Below are positions 54,901 through 61,719 of a stretch of DNA of 64,000 nucleotides, piece by piece. The notes under the pieces were generated by a model, which saw nothing but the letters and a program-made list of their open reading frames with translations, was not told the DNA's origin and searched no databases. The translations under genes and the position numbers were made by a program. The DNA is from Streptomyces qaidamensis (GTDB lineage: Bacteria; Actinomycetota; Actinomycetes; Streptomycetales; Streptomycetaceae). The stretch spans positions 930,001-994,000 of the forward strand of contig NZ_CP015098.1 of the NCBI RefSeq assembly GCF_001611795.1, read 5' to 3'. Numbering within the stretch: the first letter of the stretch is position 1; every line of letters starts with the position of its first letter.

Positions 54901-57900
54901 CACCCGGTCGCCCGACCGGTACATGCGCGTGCCATCCGCGGCGAACGGGTCGGCGACGAAGCGCTCGGCGCTGAGCGCGGACCGGTCGAGGTAGCCGCGG
55001 GCCACACCCGCACCGGTGATGTACAGCTCACCGGCCACACCGACCGGGACGGGGCGCAGCCGGTCGTCCAGGACATAGACCCGGGTGTTGGCCATCGGCG
55101 TACCGATGGAGGGGACTCCCTCACCGTCGGGGTCGAGGACGGCGATACTCGCGCAGACCGTCGCCTCGGTCGGACCGTATGCGTTGAGCAGCCGGTACTC
55201 GCCACGCCAACGCACCGCCGCGGCCTCCTCCAGCCGCTCGCCCGCGGTCACCAGCGTCCGCAGACCGGCAAGATCGGCCGGCTCAAGCACGGCCAGCAGC
55301 GACGGCGGCAGCGTCGCCACCCGCACATCCTTCTCCCGGACCAGCCCGGCCAGCGCCCGCGGCTCACCCCGCTCCTCCGCCGTCGCCACCACCAGCCGGC
55401 CACCGGCCGCCAACGTCACCACGACCTCGGACACGGCAGCGTCGAAACCGAACGGGGCGAACTGCAACACCCCGTCCCCCTCACCGACCCCGAACGCACG
55501 AGCCTGCGCCTGCGCCAGATTCACCACACCCCGGTGCCCGACCTGCACACCCTTCGGACGGCCCGTCGAACCCGACGTGTAGATCACGTACGCCAGCTGG
55601 TCGGGCGTCGTCGTCACCCCGGGCGCACTCGCCGGCAGCTCCGCCAGCGCGACCACGACCGCCGGCTCGTCGAGCCTGATCACGGTCTCCGCCCCGAGAC
55701 CTTCGACCATCGCGCCCGCGCGGACGAGCACCTTGGCGCCACTGTCGGCGAGCATGAACTCCAGCCGCTCGGCAGGGTATTCGGGGTCGAGCGGCAGATA
55801 GGCGGCGCCCGCCTGCCAGACCGCCAGCGCAGCCACGACCATGTCGATGCCGCGCGGCAGGCACAGGGCCACCACGGTGTCCGCACCGGCGCCGGCAGCG
55901 CGCAGATGGTGGGCCAGGCGGTTCGCGCGCGCCAGGAGGTCCCCGTACTCCAGGAAGGCGTCACCGCACACCACTGCCACGGCGTCCGGGTGCTCGGCGG
56001 CGCGTGCCGCGATCAGTTCGTGCACGCCGCCCACCGCGGGCAGCGGTTCGGCCGTGTCGTTGCGCTCGTGCAGCAGCCGGGACCGTTCGGTCTCGGTCAG
56101 TACCGGCAGGTCGCCGATCGGCAGGACCTCGTCCTCGGCGAGAGCGTCGAGGAGGGTGACCAGGTGGCCTGCCATCCGTTCGATCGTGGTCGGGTCGAAG
56201 AGCTCGCTGCTGTACTGGAACTCTCCCGAGAGCTCGTCGCCCGAGGCTCCCAGCGTGAGCACCAGGTCGAACCGCACCGGCAGCGCGTCCGGCACCGGCC
56301 CTTGCGGCTCGGCGGCGTTCTCGGGCTCGCGCGCGGCGGCGGGCTCACCGGCGTCGCCGGACTGGCGGTTGTCGTAGTCGAAGAGGACCTGGAAGAGCGG
56401 GCTGCGCGAGCGGTCGCGCTCTGTCACGAGCTCGTCGACCAGCTGCTCGAACGGCAGGTCCTGGTGTGCGTACGCACCGAGGGCGGTCTCGCGTACCCGG
56501 CCGAGGAGTTCGGCGAACGTCGGGTCGCCGGACAGGTCGGTGCGCATGACGAGAGTGTTGACGAAGAAGCCGATGAGTCCCTCGGTCTCGGCCCGGTTGC
56601 GGTTCGCGATCGGCATGCCGACGACCACGTCGTCCGACCCCGCGTAACGACCCAGCAGCACGTTGAAGGCCGCGAGCAGGGTCATCGACATGGTGGCGCC
56701 GGCTTCGCGGGAGATGGCCCGCAGCCGCTGCGCCGTCTGCGCCGGCACGCGGAACTCGGCGAAACCGCCGTCGGTGGAGCGGATCGCGGGGCGCGGGCGG
56801 TCGGTGGGCAGCTCGAGGGTCGGCAGGCCGCCGAGCCGGTCGCGCCAGTACGCGAGCTGGGCGTCGAGGACGTCACCGGACAGCCACTGCCGCTGCCAGA
56901 CGGCGAAGTCCGCGTACTGCACGGCCAGCGGTGGCAGCGGGTCCGGGGCGCCCGCGCGGAAGGCGTCGTACAGCGCCAGGAGCTCGCGCCGCAGGATGCG
57001 GCCCGACCACTCGTCCGACACCACGTGGTGCATCGACAGCGCCAGGACGTGTGCCTGCGCCGACACCTTCACCAGCGTCGCACGCAGCAGCGGCCCGCGC
57101 GCCAGGTCGAACGGGGTCTGTGCCTCCGCGGCGACGACAGCCCGTACGGCGACGACCGGGTCCGCTCCCGTCTCCACCTCCACGATCCGGAGGTCGAACG
57201 GCGCGGGCTCGTCGATGACCTGGTGCGCGACGCCGTCCGCGTCCGCGACCAGACGCGTGCGCAGCACGTCGTGCCGCGCGACCACGCCACCCAGCGCCGC
57301 ACGCAACGCCTCCCTGTCGACGTCGTCGTCCCAGCGCACGGACGTCACCAGGTTGTACTCGGACGAACCCGGTTCCAGCTGGTCGAGGAACCACAGGCGC
57401 TGCTGGCCGAAGGAGAGCGGCAGGGCCTGGTCGCGGCCCACGGCCACGACCGGAGGGGCCACGGCGGCGGTGCCGGCGCCTTCGATCACGGCGGCGAACT
57501 GGCGCACGGTCGGCTCGTCGAAGAGCGCCGACAGCAGCACCTCGACGCCGAACACCTCGCGAACGCGGGAGATCACCTGGGTGGCGAGGAGGGAGTGGCC
57601 ACCCAGCTCGAAGAAGTTGTCCTCCGCGCCTATCTCGTCGATGCCCAGAACCTGCGCCCACACCTCGGTCAGGATCTGCTCCACCTCGGTCCGGGGCGCG
57701 ACAAAGCCCGTCTGGTCCTGGAGCACGCTGTCCGGAGCCGGCAGTGCGGCGTGGTTGAGTTTGCCGTTGGCGGTGAGCGGCAGTTCGCTCAGTTCCACGA
57801 AAACGGACGGGACCATGTATTCCGGCAGCCGGGCACCAAGGAATCCGCGCAGTTCCCCGACCGCGGGAATCCCGGTTTCCCCATCACCCGGGACGAGATA

Positions 57901-58866
57901 CGCCACAAGCCGGCGTTCCGCACCCACGCCACTGGCGGTCACCACCGCGGAAGCGATCAATGCGTGACCGACCAGCGCGGCCTCGACCTCACCCGGCTCG
58001 ATCCGATACCCACGCACCTTGATCTGACCGTCCGCACGACCCACGAACTCCAGCCGGCCATCAGCCAGCCACCGGACCCGGTCACCCGTCCGATACATCC
58101 GCCCACCATCCCCGGCGAACGGATCAGCGACAAACCGCTCACCGGTCAGACCAGCACGGCCGACATAACCCCGCGCCACCTGCGAACCCGCAACGAACAA
58201 CTCACCGACCACACCCACCGGAACCGGGTTCAAAAACCCGTCCAGCACATACACCCGCACATTCCCCAGCGGCCGGCCCAGACCCACCACACCATCCGCG
58301 AGACCACCCACGCCCTCGACCAGCTCACCGGCGATCACACCGACCGTCGTCTCCGTCGGCCCGTAATGATTCACCACCACCCGGTCCCCAGCCGCCTCCA
58401 CCAAAGCGCGCAACCACCCCGCGGACGCGCCCTCACCACCCAGCACCAGACCCCGACGAGGAACCAGCGGAGCGAACTCACCACCACACCCCGCCACCAG
58501 CGCCGCCAGATGCGACGGCACCACCTTCACGAAATCGACGCCCGACTCCCGCACGAACCGCGCCACCCCACGCCCGTCCACCGCGACATCGCCATCCACC
58601 ACATGCAGCACACCACCCGACACCAGACACCCGAACACCACCGTGTTGCCCAGGTCCGTCACCACCGGCTGCAACAATCCGAACCGGCCACCCGCAACGC
58701 CCCACCCGGCACGCTCCCCCACCGCAACCACATAACTCGCCAGACCACCATGAGTGACCTGAACACCCTTCGGCCGCCCCGTCGAACCCGACGTATAAAC
58801 CACATACGCCAACTGCCCGGAATCGGTGTTCACGACGGGAGCGGAAGAGGGCAGCCCCGCCAGCAC
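27703..58866 (-). CDS. Giant NRPS, main fragment: end of module 1 to module 9
   Basis: A 10,387-codon open frame that begins inside an adenylation domain (just before the A3 motif [14 protein letters not shown]), so it is not a complete gene. With the fragment at 58830-60695 it makes one NRPS of nine modules: C-A-T, C-A-T-E, C-A-T-E, C-A-T, C-A-T-E, then four C-A-T modules, about 10,997 aa if one base is restored near 58876. Condensation domains after E domains are DCL-like (HHLLLDGWS); the others are LCL-like (HHVVxDEWS). Each T domain has LGG(H/D)S; those before E domains have GGDS. It ends with a T domain and an acidic tail ([13 protein letters not shown]), so the chain must pass to another protein. 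The GTG at 58866 is unlikely to be a real start because it would cut the A domain in two. A StrR-type site lies upstream of the full gene. Confidence 0.93.
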   Translation of the reverse strand: MLAGLPSSAPVVNTDSGQLAYVVYTSGSTGRPKGVQVTHGGLASYVVAVGERAGWGVAGGRFGLLQPVVTDLGNTVVFGCLVSGGVLHVVDGDVAVDGRGVARFVRESGVDFVKVVPSHLAALVAGCGGEFAPLVPRRGLVLGGEGASAGWLRALVEAAGDRVVVNHYGPTETTVGVIAGELVEGVGGLADGVVGLGRPLGNVRVYVLDGFLNPVPVGVVGELFVAGSQVARGYVGRAGLTGERFVADPFAGDGGRMYRTGDRVRWLADGRLEFVGRADGQIKVRGYRIEPGEVEAALVGHALIASAVVTASGVGAERRLVAYLVPGDGETGIPAVGELRGFLGARLPEYMVPSVFVELSELPLTANGKLNHAALPAPDSVLQDQTGFVAPRTEVEQILTEVWAQVLGIDEIGAEDNFFELGGHSLLATQVISRVREVFGVEVLLSALFDEPTVRQFAAVIEGAGTAAVAPPVVAVGRDQALPLSFGQQRLWFLDQLEPGSSEYNLVTSVRWDDDVDREALRAALGGVVARHDVLRTRLVADADGVAHQVIDEPAPFDLRIVEVETGADPVVAVRAVVAAEAQTPFDLARGPLLRATLVKVSAQAHVLALSMHHVVSDEWSGRILRRELLALYDAFRAGAPDPLPPLAVQYADFAVWQRQWLSGDVLDAQLAYWRDRLGGLPTLELPTDRPRPAIRSTDGGFAEFRVPAQTAQRLRAISREAGATMSMTLLAAFNVLLGRYAGSDDVVVGMPIANRNRAETEGLIGFFVNTLVMRTDLSGDPTFAELLGRVRETALGAYAHQDLPFEQLVDELVTERDRSRSPLFQVLFDYDNRQSGDAGEPAAAREPENAAEPQGPVPDALPVRFDLVLTLGASGDELSGEFQYSSELFDPTTIERMAGHLVTLLDALAEDEVLPIGDLPVLTETERSRLLHERNDTAEPLPAVGGVHELIAARAAEHPDAVAVVCGDAFLEYGDLLARANRLAHHLRAAGAGADTVVALCLPRGIDMVVAALAVWQAGAAYLPLDPEYPAERLEFMLADSGAKVLVRAGAMVEGLGAETVIRLDEPAVVVALAELPASAPGVTTTPDQLAYVIYTSGSTGRPKGVQVGHRGVVNLAQAQARAFGVGEGDGVLQFAPFGFDAAVSEVVVTLAAGGRLVVATAEERGEPRALAGLVREKDVRVATLPPSLLAVLEPADLAGLRTLVTAGERLEEAAAVRWRGEYRLLNAYGPTEATVCASIAVLDPDGEGVPSIGTPMANTRVYVLDDRLRPVPVGVAGELYITGAGVARGYLDRSALSAERFVADPFAADGTRMYRSGDRVRSLPGGELEFLGRADDQVKVRGFRIEPGEIVSALATHPAVRTAAVTPFGTGNEQRLVAYVVPESQAEGIPAVGDLRDHLKRSLPAFMIPSAFVELAALPLTPNGKLDRAALPDPDSAWAGVAGEFVAPRSGVERVLAEVWAEVLGVERVGVEDNFFELGGDSIVSIRVVARARELGVHVTVAQLFDHQTVAGLASVASSGSGVVAEQGLVVGEFPLTPIQRWFLGRGLPQAGHFNQSTVVEVEGRVDVGLLRSAVGALVGQHDALRSRFVRREGAWVGHVVAAETSDVVTVVDARGVAGEEEAEFLEARATEIQTGLDLNDGPLVRVALFERRDRSQLLLLVVHHLVVDAVSWPVLLEDLASAYAQVEQGVGGVELVAKTSSFVAWAQRLEELSGSPEVVAEAGFWRAVEAAAEPLPRVFEGGADPVAGARRVSVVLDAVLTERLLREVPAAFRTQINDVLLSVLGAVFTEWTGSRSVVVDVEGHGREDVGADLDVSRTVGWFTSVHPVELTGLVDGDLGVLLRRTKEYLRGVPRKGLGYGLLRHLTDWVPQGHAEVGFNYLGQSGRRSDTAGDAAAKDSSRVRFRPSGDPLGAAQSAEGERPHLIEVNSQVADGRLEMVWTYGAEVHDEATIARLAERYVEVLAELIEYCCRPETGGYTPSDFPLAQIDQAVLDRVAQSLPTEIEDIYPLTALQKGMLFHGQLSEDSGMYWVQNGLLLEGDLDLDALNRAWELAISRHEVLRTAVVWEGVAEPLAVVSRSVPLPLRVVDFAHLDEERRQEAYEQFLAEDWARGADFAASTLVRLALVRLGEGRHQLVWSYHHLLLDGWSVPIVLGEVLEAYHAFRAGRRPELGARAPFREFAAWVAGQDEEAAREYWAGRLAGFGEVTSLGVERATGEEGLEELHLRLPAAVAGEGLAGFARRHRLTLNTVVQGAWALVLALYAGSDDVVFGVTSSGRGGQIDGMDEMVGLLLNTTPVRVRVERDRPVAQWLAGLQDEQVRARRFEHTPLVTIADCSELPAGQALFNTLFVFENYPDQALVEGRELSSESGLETDLNHVRQQASYPLSVTAGAGRRLKIKLSYEKSRYDAATVERLAGHLVTVLQAVAEEGDCRVGELPVLSAGERDLVLEGWNASAAELPAVAGVHELIAERAVTSPDAVAVVAGGESLTYGGLMARSNRLAHHLRGMGVGAESVVGLCLPRGVDMVAAMVGVWQAGGAYVPLDPEYPADRLEFMLADAGVQVVVGQRALVEGLPVEQGVWLDDPAVRDTLASLPPEAPETTVSAEQLAYVIYTSGSTGRPKGVQVAHGSVVGMVSALAPALDAGPGMRMLQFASFSFDAAVLDVAVTLASGGVLVLATSEERAEAALLTSMLRAEAVRAASVVPSLLGVLDPEEVSGLQTLLLGAERLTEPVARAWSSGRRLVNTYGPTESTVMVTTGVVDPDLLTGPPDIGAPVANARLYVLDDRLNPVPVGVAGEVYIAGPQVARGYRGRPDLTAERFIADPITADGTRMYRSGDRARWLPDGRLDFVGRADSQVKVRGFRIEPGEIEAVLADHPQIRTAVVAAFGDEDDRRLAAYLVPADQTTGIPSVTDLRAYAGSRLPAFMIPSAFVELAALPLTPNGKLDRAALPDPDSAWTGSAGEFVAPRSEVERILAEVWAEVLGVERVGIEDNFFELGGDSIISIRVAAKCRELGVHVTVAQLFSHQTVAALASVATSESLTEAEQGLVVGDFPLTPIQRTFLDRDMPRPAHFNQSVVLEATGPVDPDVLRRALGALVEQHDALRSRFVREGDRWTGRILAAEPADLLSTIHAPGTDADAERQLLDARATEIQAGLDLTDGPLLRAALFDRGDGSELLLAVHHLVVDTVSWPVLLEDLETAYRQVEQGATVVELPAKTTSFLHWSQRLAELAASPELALEAPHWRQAEAAVVPLPRDHDGPNRNASVRNLRLSLDAELTEQLLREVPAAYRTQINDVLLSVLGAVFTEWTGTRSVVVDVEGHGREDVGADIDVSRTVGWFTSVHPVELTGPAADGDLGALLRRTKEYLRGIPRKGLGYGLLRHLTDWAPQERTEVSFNYLGQSSRRPDDTTQATEGAHGHAAGAPALRFRPTGRSLGESQSQDGTRAYLIEVNSHVADGRLEMEWTYGAEVHDEATVAHLAQRYVDVLADLVAYCCRPDTGGHTPSDFPLAAQLDQATLDRVAQSLPTEIEDVYPLTALQQGMLFHTSLSSDPGMYWAQNGLLLEGELDLDALTRAWELVFSRHEVLRTAVVSEGVPQPLAVVSRAVPVPLELLDLSALDEEERRHAISAYLEADWARGADFTAPTLVRISVIRLADERHQLLWSYHHLLLDGWSIPIVLGEVLEAYRAYRAGEERPVLAARAPFRDFVSWVAGQDLDEARGYWRDYLAGVTEPVALGVEHATGQQGRDERQVPLPAEVAGSGLADFARRHRLTLNTVVQGAWSLVLGLYAGSDDVVFGTTSSGRGGQIDGMDSMVGLLINTTPVRARIDRDRSVVEWLAGLQDQQVRARKYEQTPLTTITECSALTPGQALFNTLYAFENYPDQARVEGGEGGEYADGDGLRAGANYGRDQSNYPLGVIASSARELVVRLSYDRAHFDDATMERMAGHLATVLTAVAADSGQRLGDLPVLTEAERDRLVREWNDSAGPVSAAAGVHELVAERAAADPDATALVSGEVALSYAELRARAARLARHLRGAGVGAESVVAVCPARGVDMAVMVLAVWQAGAAYLPLDPQYPAERLEFMLADSGATVLVGHRSVGSELAAAAGLDTVVWLDDPDTRTALAALPAAPPAVPVLADQLAYVIYTSGSTGRPKGVHLSHRGLVNLVAAQQAVLGTGRDDTVLGFAPFSFDASVWELVMALAVGATLVVAEAPDRADPARLASLVTRSGVSVATVPPSLLEALTPGDLDGVTTLVTAGERLDAGLAAAWRQRHRLFNAYGPTETTVCASVAEVEDPALKGAPPIGAPILNAGVYVLDASLRCVPIGVPGELFVGGPQLARGYGGRPAMTAERFVADPFAADGSRLYRTGDRVRWSADGQLEFLGRADDQLKVRGYRIEPLEIEAALTAHPGVRTAAVVAFGDGSDRRLVAYAVPADHAEGLPPVAELRAFAGERLPEFMVPPVFVELAELPLTPNGKTDRAALPEPAGFRTGSGGRYVAPATATEELLADVWARVLGVERVGVLDGFFELGGHSLLATQVVSRVREMFSVELPLAALFDRPTVRGLAALVDGAARDAAPPVTPVARDAALPLSFAQQRLWFLDQLEPGSVDYNMSTRLRFAGELDAAALGAALDALVARHEVLRTRLVAGADGVAQQVVDPAAGLPLPVVDVSGAADPQDAADRLIGADGLTPFDLANGPLVRATLLRLAPDDHVLSLAMHHVVFDEWSDRIVRRELSALYEAFRAGEPDPLPPLAAQYADVAAWQRQWLTGDVLDEQLDYWRTQLDRAPVLELPTDLPRPQVRSTAGAVTRFSIAPDTAEALRALSRESGTTMFMTLLAAFSVLLGRYGDTDDVAIGTPVANRSLAETEDLIGFFVNTLVMRTDLSGNPSFADLLVRVREMALGAYRHQDLPFDRLVDALVAERDRSRNPLTDVMFSYVPREPGDPGDQGSGLARTAVTGTGPEPVPVKFDLVLTLADDNGALTGELQFSTALFEAATVERMAAHLITLLEGITADAGQHVAEVTLLPEAERRLLVEEWNDTAADLPPTGGLHELIAAQAAATPDVVAVLAGEQSLTYGALMARANRLAHRLRLAGAGPESVVALCLDRSADMAVASLAAWQAGAAYLPLDPAYPLERRRFMMSDTGASVLVAHEAVAADLATDGTVDTVLLLDDPATLAELDTFPTTPTEGRSLPDQLAYIIYTSGSTGRPKGVHVPHRGVTTLAEAMRPLLQAGPGDRVLAFASFSFDASVWEVVMALPTGATLVVAERQDRTPPERLTSMMRRTAVGLAFMTPTLLGVLSPDDLPDLAAVLVGGERVEAALTARWRRRLKLLNVYGPTETTIATTGGQVTADGTPPIGTPFIDERVHILDPALNPAPVGVAGELFIAGAGVTRGYGGRGALSAERFIADPFAADGSRMYRSGDRARRLADGRLEFVGRADNQVKVRGFRIEPGEIEVVLAGHPGVRTAVVTAYGSGAERKLVAYLVPADMAEGIPPVAELRAFVGEHLPTFMVPALFTEMAGLPLTRSGKIDRGALPAPDGASVAAAGTYVGPRTEVERILAEAWAEVLGVERVGIEDNFFDLGGDSIISIRVVARARDFGVHVTAAQLFDHQTVAGLATVAASESTADADQGVVAGGFTLSPIQRWFLGRELPQAAHFNQSTVLEADGPIDHDLLQVAVRALVEQHDVLRSRFVREDGEWTGHLVAAETADPVSVIDVSHMDDAMDEAAYLETRATEVQASLDLERGPLFRVAVFERGDRDPLVLVVAHHLVVDAVSWPVLVEDLISAYAQAEAGAATVELPAKTTSFPRWTQRLAELAGSAELAAEAPYWRAAEAAAAPVPRDRAGSNRATSAGEVVATLDADLTEQLLREVPSAFRTQINDVLLAALGSTLTSWAAAPSVVVDLEGHGREDVGADIDVSRTVGWFTSVYPVVLTGAADGDLGALLRRTKEYLRGVPRKGLGYGLLRHLTDWSPQGHAEVSFNYLSQNAARTGDRTPAITRGAAGRLRPGKGSLGRAWSTEGDRTHLLDVNCRVSDGQLEMVWAYGAEVHDEATIARLAERYVEVLTELIEYCCRPETGGHTPSDFPLAQRLDQVALDRVTRSLPTRIEDIYPLTALQQGMLFHTRLSGDPGMYWVQNGLSLEGELDFDALKQAWELVVSRHEVLRTAVVWDGVPEPLAVVSRSVPLPLDVRDVSHLDEEAQQRAIREHLEADWAQGADFSAPTLMRITVISLADDRHQLVWSYHHLLLDGWSLPIVMGELLEAYDAFRTGRARPDLTQRAPFRDFVAWVHGQDLDQARAYWRERLAGITEPTTLGVERATGDQGRAEAQVALSRATAESGLADFARRHRLTVNTVVQGAWALLLALYSGTDDVVFGVTSSGRGGQVEGMDTMVGLLINTTPTRIRVDREQAVVDWLVGLQDEQVLARQYEQVPLVTIGECSELPPGQALFNSLFVFENFPDQTLTEGRGTSASNGLQADLNYGREQVNYPLHITAGAGRDVRIKLSYDHAHFDAETVARMTGHLATLLDALAADEGRRVGELPVLTAGERDVVVRGWNDTDVEVSGAGGVQGLIAGRAATAPDVVAVVAGGESVTYGGLMVRANRLARQLRSVGVGAESVVAVCVERGVDMVVAGLAVWLAGGAYLPLDPEFPSERLEFMLADSGAGVLVGHRSVAGGLPMESVGSVVWLDDAETRSTLESLSSASLDVPCIEDQLAYVLYTSGSTGRPKGVLVGQGSLVSFLAGMAVRPGLDSDDVLLAVTTWGFDIAGLELWLPLVVGGRVVVADREVVGDPGALAGELERWGVSVMQATPVTWQMLVADGWTGRPGLRVLCGGEALPGGLAAALVGRVDEVWNMYGPTETTIWSTCEQITRDGALGIGSPVANTQVYVLDGRSEPVPVGVAGELFIGGLGVTRGYLGRAGLSAERFVADPFAADGARMYRTGDRVRWMADGRLEFLGRADEQLKVRGFRIEPGEIEAALVGHPAVGSAVVVGHGQGVERRLVAYVVPADQAEGAPSASELREWLRAALPEYMVPSVFVELAALPLTPNGKIDRKALPEPAELRGEPDTSFVAPATVSEELLAGIWSQVLGVDRVGATDSFFELGGHSLLATQVISRIREAFGAEVPLSALFDRPTVRGLAATIETSAGDAAPPVGLADRTQPLPLSFAQQRLWFLDQLEPGSTEYNMSTRLRLTGDTDVVALAGALDAIIDRHEVLRTRLVAGADGVAYQVIDSPTAVPLPLVDVSGSSDPEGVADDLFAEDMLTPFDLGNGPLVRAVLVRIAPDEHVLSLVIHHVVFDEWSDRVLQRELAALYEAFRAGEANPLPPLAFQYADVVAWQRQWLTGDVLDGQLGYWQRALADLPTLDLPTDRPRPAVRSTDGAVARFVVPADTVRALRALSRERGTTMFMTLLAAFNVLLGRYAEADDVVVGTPVANRNRAETEDLIGFFVNTLVLRTDLSGAPTFAELLGRVRDTALGAYAHQDLPFEQLVDAMDVERDRSRSPLFQTLFSYVAGDPGELPQEVGDSAAGTASRSTADAASHSGPVPVKYDLALALADAEGALAAEIQYSTALFDAATVERMAGHLVTLLDAVAADADREIDELPVLTAGERDVVVRGWNDTDVEVSGAGGVQGLIAGRAATAPDVVAVVVGGESVTYGGLMVRANRLARQLRSVGVGAESVVAVCVERGVDMVVAGLAVWLAGGAYLPLDPEFPSDRLEFMLADSGAGVLVGHRSVAGGLPMESVGSVVWLDDAETRSTLEGLSSASLDVPCIEDQLAYVLYTSGSTGRPKGVLVGRRSLANFLSGMATRPGLSADDALLAVTTFGFDIAGLELWLPLVVGGRVVVADREIAADPGALAGELESSGASVMQATPVTWQMLVADGWTGRPGLRVLCGGEALPGGLAAALVGRVDEVWNMYGPTETTIWSTCEQVTPDGAPGIGSPVANTQVYVLDGRLEPVPVGVAGELFIGGAGVTRGYLGRPDLTAERFVADPFAADGARMYRTGDRVRWMADGRLEFLGRADEQLKVRGFRIEPGEIEAALVGHPAVGSAVVVGHGHGVERRLVAYVVPADQAEGAPSASELREWLRAGLPEYMVPSVFVELAALPLTPNGKTDRKDLPEPYGSLGGLEGLYVPPATVSEELLAGIWSQVLGVDRVGATDSFFDLGGHSLLATQVISRIREAFGAEVPLSALFDRPTVRGLAAAIETSAGDAAPPVGLADRTQPLPLSFAQQRLWFLDQLEPGSAEYNMSTRLRLHGDVDLEALSAALNAVVARHEVLRTRLVAGPDGVAYQVIDPPAPMPLPVLDLSGSADPQDAAARLIAELGTVPFDLADGPLIRATLIRLGSDEHVLALLMHHVVSDEWSDRILRRELLALHEAFRAGDSNPLPPLAFQYADVVAWQRQWLTGDVLDGQLDYWRRTLAALPTLDLPTDRPRPAVRSTAGAVSRFAVPADTVQALRALSRAHGTTMFMTLLAAFDVLMGRYAGTDDIGVGTPVANRNRAETENVIGVFVNTLVMRTDLSGDPTFAELLGRVRETALGAYAHQDLPFEQLVDDLVTERDRSRTPLFQTLFSYVAEDLRETGSESEPVAAPGRAADGSGFVPESLPVKFDLMVTLGEGEDDGSLAGEIQYSTALFDATTVERMAGHLVTLLAAVAGEDADRRIGDLPLLTSAEHDQLLHEWTDNAAPLPLVSGMHELIAGRAVATPDAVAVVSGEETVTYGALMDRANRLAHHLRDLGVGTECAVALCLERGPNMVAAVLAVWQAGAAYVPLDPGYPADRLAFMLADSGAGILVGHRRVAADLAAGGTLDTVVWLDDPDTRAALAARPATSPGVAVHPQQLAYVIYTSGSTGRPKGVQITHGGVVNRISWMQDQHRLTAADRVLHKTPLTFDASVWELLWPLSNGAELVLAAPGRQGDLDYLVELIESRRMTVVQFVPSLFKLFVSHTWPSSLSTLRMVFCGGEALSAADVTRFYARHATALVANLYGPTENTIDAASTVCPRPDGTTDWSPGGLVPIGLPLTNVRLMVLDERLKPVPVGTAGELYIAGASLARGYGHRPALTAERFVADPYAGDGSRAYRSGDQVRWRADGRLEFLSRIDQQVKVRGFRIEPGEVEEALAGHPRVRSAVVTAWGENEDRRLVAYLVPADHADGMPAVAELREHLRRSVPEFMVPSVFVELADLPLAPNGKLDRAALPEPELGRSEADTSVAPTGAVEELLAGIWTSVLGIDRVGAEDNFFELGGHSLLATQVISRIRNVLGAEVPLAALFDQPTVRGLAATVAETADRPDLRPVTPVDRDRTLPLSFAQQRLWFLDRLEPGSLEYNLPMRVRMGSDLDIAALQGALTAIVARHEVLRTRLVADADGVPHQVIAPPTTFALPLIDVSAEGAPFLVAEKLVAADEATPFDLAAGPLIRAMLIRVAADEHVLALSMHHVVSDEWSTRIFQRELMYLYAVLREGGEPSLPALPVQYADFAVWQRQWLTGEVIDAQRAYWSEQLAGAPTLELPTDRPRPALWSPAGATARFEVPESTMTVLRALSREHGTTMFMTLLAAFDVLLGRYAGSDDVVVGTPVANRNRAETEDLIGFFVNTLVLRTDLSGDPTFAELLGRVRKVALDAYAHQDLPFEQLVDELVTERDRSRSPLFQVLFNYFTEDGRSADAPADDDSHGPESFPEDAGTTMTNRFDVRLVLTDRGGAMSGAIEYSTALFDARTIDRMAGHFVALLGTLTADAHLRLGELPTLTAAEHDQVVREWNATVEPLPVVGGVHELIAARAARTPDAVAVVCGEDAVVYAELMGRANRLAHYLRSVGVGSESVVALCLPRGIDMVVAMLAVWQAGGAYLPLDPEYPVERLGFMLRDSRATVLVGTEELVDELPVGRLRTVLVDDPMVRGALAELPAQAPEGGVSADALAYVIYTSGSTGRPKGVQVGHRGVVNLAQAQARAFEVGEGDGVLQFAPFGFDAAVSEVVVTLAAGGRLVVATAEERGEPRALAGLVREKDVRVATLPPSLLAVLEPADLAGLRTLVTAGERLEEAAAARWRGEYRLLNAYGPTEATVCASIAVLDPDGEGEGAPSIGVPMANTRAYALDAQLRPVPVGMTGELFIAGVGVARGYGRRADLTGERFVADPFAGDGSRMYRTGDQVRWLADGRLEFVGRVDDQVKIRGFRIEPGEIETVLAAHAAVRTAVVTVEGLEGDRRLVAHVVPADHEEGMPAVGELRAFVAERLPGFMVPSVFVELAALPLTPNGKVDRAALRALDGATRAGTGEGYVAPGSETERILAEMWAELLGVERVGVDDNFFDLGGHSLLATQVVSRVRAVFGVDLPLASVFDRPTVAAIAVTVGRGAAAEGDEDTEYEEFDL
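30930..34140 (-). other. NRPS module 8: C-A-T, Gln-type pocket
   Basis: Approximate limits. C domain (~32820-34130), A domain (~31230-32740, A3 near 32240), T domain near 31065. Pocket read as D-A-W-Q-F-G-L-I-D, the form known for Gln (for example in fengycin synthetase). A Gln isostere such as beta-ureidoalanine might be the true substrate in view of the SbnA-like/carbamoyltransferase pair. No epimerase follows. Confidence 0.65.
34150..37320 (-). other. NRPS module 7: C-A-T, Gly-type pocket
   Basis: Approximate limits. C domain (~36010-37310), A domain (~34440-35950, A3 near 35430), T domain near 34305. Pocket read as D-I-L-Q-L-G-M-I-W, one residue from the Gly form DILQLGLIW seen in lipopeptide synthetases. 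Its A domain is almost the same at DNA level as that of module 6. Confidence 0.65.
37330..40560 (-). other. NRPS module 6: C(DCL-type)-A-T, Gly-type pocket
   Basis: Approximate limits. DCL-like condensation domain (~39220-40540, HHLLLDGWS) follows the epimerase of module 5. A domain ~37640-39150 (A3 near 38630); T domain near 37500. Pocket D-I-L-Q-L-G-M-I-W, same as module 7, so two consecutive Gly residues are predicted. Confidence 0.65.
40570..45080 (-). other. NRPS module 5: C-A-T-E, aliphatic (Leu-like) pocket
   Basis: Approximate limits. LCL condensation domain (~43760-45080), A domain (~42200-43720, A3 near 43205), T (GGDS near 42070), E domain (~40590-41960, [13 protein letters not shown] and YGLLRHLTD). 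Pocket read as D-A-W-F-L-G-V-I-A, closest to the Leu form DAWFLGNVV but not identical. A D-configured hydrophobic residue is predicted. Confidence 0.55.
45090..48300 (-). other. NRPS module 4: C(DCL-type)-A-T, Phe-type pocket
   Basis: Approximate limits. DCL-like condensation domain (~46980-48290), A domain (~45380-46900, A3 near 46385), T near 45245. Pocket D-A-W-T-V-A-A-V-C matches the Phe form (GrsA DAWTIAAIC). No epimerase. Confidence 0.7.
48310..52890 (-). other. NRPS module 3: C(DCL-type)-A-T-E, unassigned pocket
   Basis: Approximate limits. DCL condensation domain (~51550-52860), A domain (~49990-51500, A3 near 50990), T (GGDS near 49855), E domain (~48330-49730). Pocket read as D-A-L-S-L-G-T-V-M, which I do not recognise. 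Ser at the 278-equivalent position occurs in several Trp pockets, so a bulky aromatic D-residue is one guess. Confidence 0.5.
52900..57430 (-). other. NRPS module 2: C-A-T-E, Tyr-type pocket
   Basis: Approximate limits. LCL condensation domain (~56100-57420), A domain (~54560-56050, A3 near 55555), T (GGDS near 54420), E domain (~52930-54300). Pocket D-A-S-T-V-A-A-V-C, known for Tyr and beta-hydroxytyrosine. A D-configured product is predicted; this is a candidate target of the CmlA-like hydroxylase. Confidence 0.68.
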
Positions 58867-60695
58867 CGAGGAAACCCCGCGTCATCGACGACCACCGTCC
58901 GCAGCCGCCCGACAGGCAACTCGTCCACCAAATCCTCGGTACCGACCAGCACCGTCGCCCGGCTGTCGCGCAGCATGAACCCCAGCCGCTCCACCGGATA
59001 CTCCGGATCCAACGGCAAATACGCCCCACCCGCCTGCCACACCCCCACAATCGCCACGATCATGTCGACCCCACGCGGCAGACACAGCGCCACCACCGAC
59101 TCCGACCCCACACCCACCGACCGCAAGTAATGCGCCAGACGATTCGCCCGACCCATCAACCCGCCATACGACAACGCCTCCCCGCCGGCAACGACCGCCA
59201 GCGCATCCGGAACCGCAACAGCCCGCTCCGCGATCAGCCCATGCACCCCACCCACAGCCGGCAGGCCCAGGCCCTCCACACCCGAACCGCCCACCAGCAG
59301 TTCACGCTCACCGGCCGACAACACCGGCAGCGCACCCACCCGCTGATCAGCATCCGCCGCCACCCCCGACAGCAGCGTGACGAGATGACCACCCAGCCGC
59401 TCCACCGTCGCCGCATCGAACAACGCGGTGCTGTACTCGAACTCGGCACCCAGCCTCGCGCCACTATCACTCAGCACGAGACGCAGATCGAACTTCGCAT
59501 CGACCTCGTCGTCACCGCTGCCGCTCTCGAACGAGCCGCCCTCGACGAAGTCGTAGTTGAACAGTGCCTGGAACAACGGCGTCCGCGAGCGATCCCGCTC
59601 CGACACCAACGCTTCCACCACCTGCTCGAACGGCACATCCTGATGCGCATACGCACCCAGAGCCGTCTCCCGCACCCGACCCAACACCTCACGGAACGAC
59701 GGATCACCCGACAGATCCGTACGCATCACCAACGTGTTCACGAAGAACCCGATCAAGCCCTCCGTCTCCGCACGATTCCGGTTCGCCACCGGCGTGCCGA
59801 CCACCACATCGTCCGACCCCGCATGCCGACCCAGCAGCACCGCGTACGCCGACAACAGCGTCATGAACATCGAGACACCGCACTCGCGCGACAGCTCACG
59901 CAGGCCGTCGGCGACGTCGTCCGGGATGTGGATGCCCATGGTCGCGCCGGCGGAGGAACGCAGGGGCGGGCGCGGGCGGTCGAGGGGGAGGTCCAGTTCC
60001 GCCGCGCCGGAGAGTCGGTCGCGCCAGTAGGACAGCTGCCGTTCCAGGACGTCGCCCTGCAGCCAGTGCCGCTGCCACACCGCGTAGTCCGCGTACTGCA
60101 CTTCGAGCGGCGGCAACGGGTCGGACTCGCCCGCGCGGAACGCCTCGTACAGGGCCATGAGTTCACGGTGGAAGACGGAGTCCGACCACTCGTCGAAGAC
60201 CACGTGGTGCAGCGCGACCACGAGGACGTGCTCGCCCTGGCCCGCGCGCAGCAGCGTCGCGCGGAGCAGCGGTCCCGTCGACAGGTCGAACGGCACCTGC
60301 GCGTCGGCAGCCGCCAACTCCCGTACGGCCCGGGCCGGGTCAGTGCTGTCGGAGACGTCGACGATCGGCAGGGGGAACGGCGCCGGCTCGTCGATCACCT
60401 GATGCGGCACGCCGTCCGCACCGGCCACCAGGCGCGTCCGCAGCACCTCGTGCCGCGCCACCACGCCGCTCAACGCGGCGCCCAGCGCCGCCACATCGGG
60501 CGTGCCGTCCCACCGCACGCGCATCGACAGGTTGTACTCGGTCGAACCGGGTTCCAACTGGCTGAGGAACCAGAGGCGCTGCTGGGCAAAGGACAGCGGA
60601 AGGGGCCCGTCGGGACGCGGCTCCCATGCACGGCGCGATACCTGCTCTCCCCTGAGGCGTCGCTTCAGCAATTCCCGCTTGGCGTCAGAAAGCAT
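57440..60695 (-). other. NRPS module 1: C-A-T, Asp-type pocket, interrupted by a 1-base frameshift
   Basis: Approximate limits. LCL-like condensation domain (~59340-60620), A domain (~57750-59310, A3 near 58780), T near 57600. Pocket D-L-T-K-V-G-H-V-G, one residue from the Asp form DLTKVGHIG. The frame breaks near 58876, between the A2 and A3 motifs. The C domain looks like an ordinary LCL domain rather than a lipoinitiation domain, so an upstream module is expected in another protein. Confidence 0.65.
58830..60695 (-). CDS. Giant NRPS, N-terminal fragment (C domain and first part of A domain of module 1)
   Basis: ATG at 60695 follows AGGGGA at ideal distance and gives [17 protein letters not shown], a usual NRPS N-terminus, then a condensation domain starting [20 protein letters not shown]. 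The frame stops at 58830 in the middle of the A domain, after VVVDDAG. The continuation ([12 protein letters not shown]...[12 protein letters not shown]) is in another frame of the same strand. Adding one base to the run of four Gs (58875-58878, coding strand) gives [12 protein letters not shown], the expected sequence, and makes the whole 27703-60695 span a multiple of three. This is therefore one gene with the 27703-58866 fragment, split by a probable sequencing error or a recent deletion. Confidence 0.92.
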   Translation of the reverse strand: MLSDAKRELLKRRLRGEQVSRRAWEPRPDGPLPLSFAQQRLWFLSQLEPGSTEYNLSMRVRWDGTPDVAALGAALSGVVARHEVLRTRLVAGADGVPHQVIDEPAPFPLPIVDVSDSTDPARAVRELAAADAQVPFDLSTGPLLRATLLRAGQGEHVLVVALHHVVFDEWSDSVFHRELMALYEAFRAGESDPLPPLEVQYADYAVWQRHWLQGDVLERQLSYWRDRLSGAAELDLPLDRPRPPLRSSAGATMGIHIPDDVADGLRELSRECGVSMFMTLLSAYAVLLGRHAGSDDVVVGTPVANRNRAETEGLIGFFVNTLVMRTDLSGDPSFREVLGRVRETALGAYAHQDVPFEQVVEALVSERDRSRTPLFQALFNYDFVEGGSFESGSGDDEVDAKFDLRLVLSDSGARLGAEFEYSTALFDAATVERLGGHLVTLLSGVAADADQRVGALPVLSAGERELLVGGSGVEGLGLPAVGGVHGLIAERAVAVPDALAVVAGGEALSYGGLMGRANRLAHYLRSVGVGSESVVALCLPRGVDMIVAIVGVWQAGGAYLPLDPEYPVERLGFMLRDSRATVLVGTEDLVDELPVGRLRTVVVDDAGFPRCWRGCPLPLPS

Positions 60696-60776
60696 CAGTT
60701 GTCCCCTGCAATGAGAAAGCTGAATGTGCGCATGACGGTGCGTCGTCGGGAGAAGCCCCCGCCTCACCATGGCACA

Positions 60777-60799
60777 CCGCTGGATCATTGATCCAGCGG
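60777..60799. promoter_or_regulatory. 23-bp palindrome upstream of the giant NRPS
   Basis: Two perfect 11-bp arms, CCGCTGGATCA and TGATCCAGCGG, flank a single T, 82 bp upstream of the NRPS start and 50 bp nearer the gene than the StrR-type site. The short spacer suits a protein operator rather than an RNA hairpin. The binding protein is unknown. Confidence 0.45.
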
Positions 60800-60848
60800 C
60801 GTCGTGGCGTATGTGGCGTGCGGTCACCGGCAGTTATTCCGGCACCGT

Positions 60849-60877
60849 GTTCAACTGCTGCGCGGCGGCGTTTGAAC
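60849..60877. promoter_or_regulatory. StrR-type operator upstream of the giant NRPS
   Basis: GTTCAACTG-N11-CGTTTGAAC fits the StrR consensus GTTCRACTG-N11-CRGTYGAAC except for one base in the second half. It lies about 154 bp upstream of the NRPS ATG and 69 bp after the methyltransferase stop, a place where the NRPS promoter must be if it is not read through from upstream. Confidence 0.75.
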
Positions 60878-60945
60878 GCACTGTCGCGCGCTCCCGGGGC
60901 GCTGTCCGCAGCGGGCCGCGGCGGCCTCTCGCGCCCTGTCCCGCC

Positions 60946-61719
60946 TTACGGCCGCGTGGCGGCGAGTTCGTACAGATCCGTTCCGGCGAGCTTGGGCTGC
61001 TGGTTCACCGCGACGGTGAAGCCGTGCCGTTCGAGGAGGTCGGTCAGGGTCCGGAGCCTGCCGGCCTCGTCGTGGACCTCGGCGACGATATGGCCGATCA
61101 GCGGCCAGTGGTCGTCCTCGATTCCCGCCAGGACCAGGTGTTCCGCGCGCTCCACGTCGATCTTCAACAGGCTGACCTCCGGCAGGTCGTGGGCCCTGAT
61201 CAGATCGGACACGGTGAGCGTGGGCACGGACATGTCGATACCGCGGTGCAGATCCTTGACCATCTCGCCGATGTATTCCTCCGGGATTCCGGTGTTGCGC
61301 AGAAATACGCGGGTGTTCTCGTCGTCCGCCTGCTGGTCGGCGAACAGCCCGGAGTTTCCGGTCGACCTCGGGTAATAGGTGAATGTCGCCTCGCCGGCCC
61401 GGTCGGCCACCGCACTGCGTACGGCGACGGCGCCCGGCAGATGGCTGCGCAGATTCGCCTCCAGACAGGAGAACGTGGTCGGCGCGGGTTCCACGGACAC
61501 GATCCTGAGATCGGGCGCTTCCCAGCCGAACATCAGCGAGACGATTCCGATGTTCGCCCCGATGTCGAGGACGGTGTCCCCGGGCCGCAGCGCGTCCGCG
61601 GCCGACTTGTAGAGCCCCGCGTCCACGGCCTCCGCCCACAGGACCTTGGCCTCCGCCGGGCTGACGCAGGTGATCCTGCGCCCGTTGGGGAGTTCGTACG
61701 TGCTGGTCTGCCCCGTCAT
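60946..61719 (-). CDS. FkbM-family SAM-dependent methyltransferase
   Basis: Predicted 257 aa; ATG at 61719 overlaps the stop of the NRPS gene before it (ATGA). The SAM-binding motif I is [12 protein letters not shown] (~47-58) and the FkbM signature [17 protein letters not shown] appears near residue 180, followed by IVAEVHDE. FkbM-type enzymes usually methylate hydroxyl or carboxyl groups of secondary metabolites. Candidate targets here are a phenol of Hpg/Dpg/Tyr, a beta-hydroxyl, or a carboxylate. Tight coupling to the TE-bearing NRPS argues for a tailoring role in the same pathway. The substrate cannot be told from sequence. Confidence 0.82.
   Translation of the reverse strand: MTGQTSTYELPNGRRITCVSPAEAKVLWAEAVDAGLYKSAADALRPGDTVLDIGANIGIVSLMFGWEAPDLRIVSVEPAPTTFSCLEANLRSHLPGAVAVRSAVADRAGEATFTYYPRSTGNSGLFADQQADDENTRVFLRNTGIPEEYIGEMVKDLHRGIDMSVPTLTVSDLIRAHDLPEVSLLKIDVERAEHLVLAGIEDDHWPLIGHIVAEVHDEAGRLRTLTDLLERHGFTVAVNQQPKLAGTDLYELAATRP

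Noticed and set aside
58866..58866. GTG at 58866 as a true start of a second NRPS protein
   Set aside because: It would divide an A domain between its A2 and A3 motifs, has no ribosome binding site, and a one-base correction joins the frames perfectly.
50971..59130. 2,719-codon plus-strand open frame
   Set aside because: Shadow of NRPS modules 1-3; no recognisable domain.
27703..60695. Tandem repeats of ~3.2 and ~4.5 kb as mobile elements or satellite repeats
   Set aside because: They are the modular C-A-T and C-A-T-E units of the NRPS; no transposase, terminal repeats or target duplications are present.
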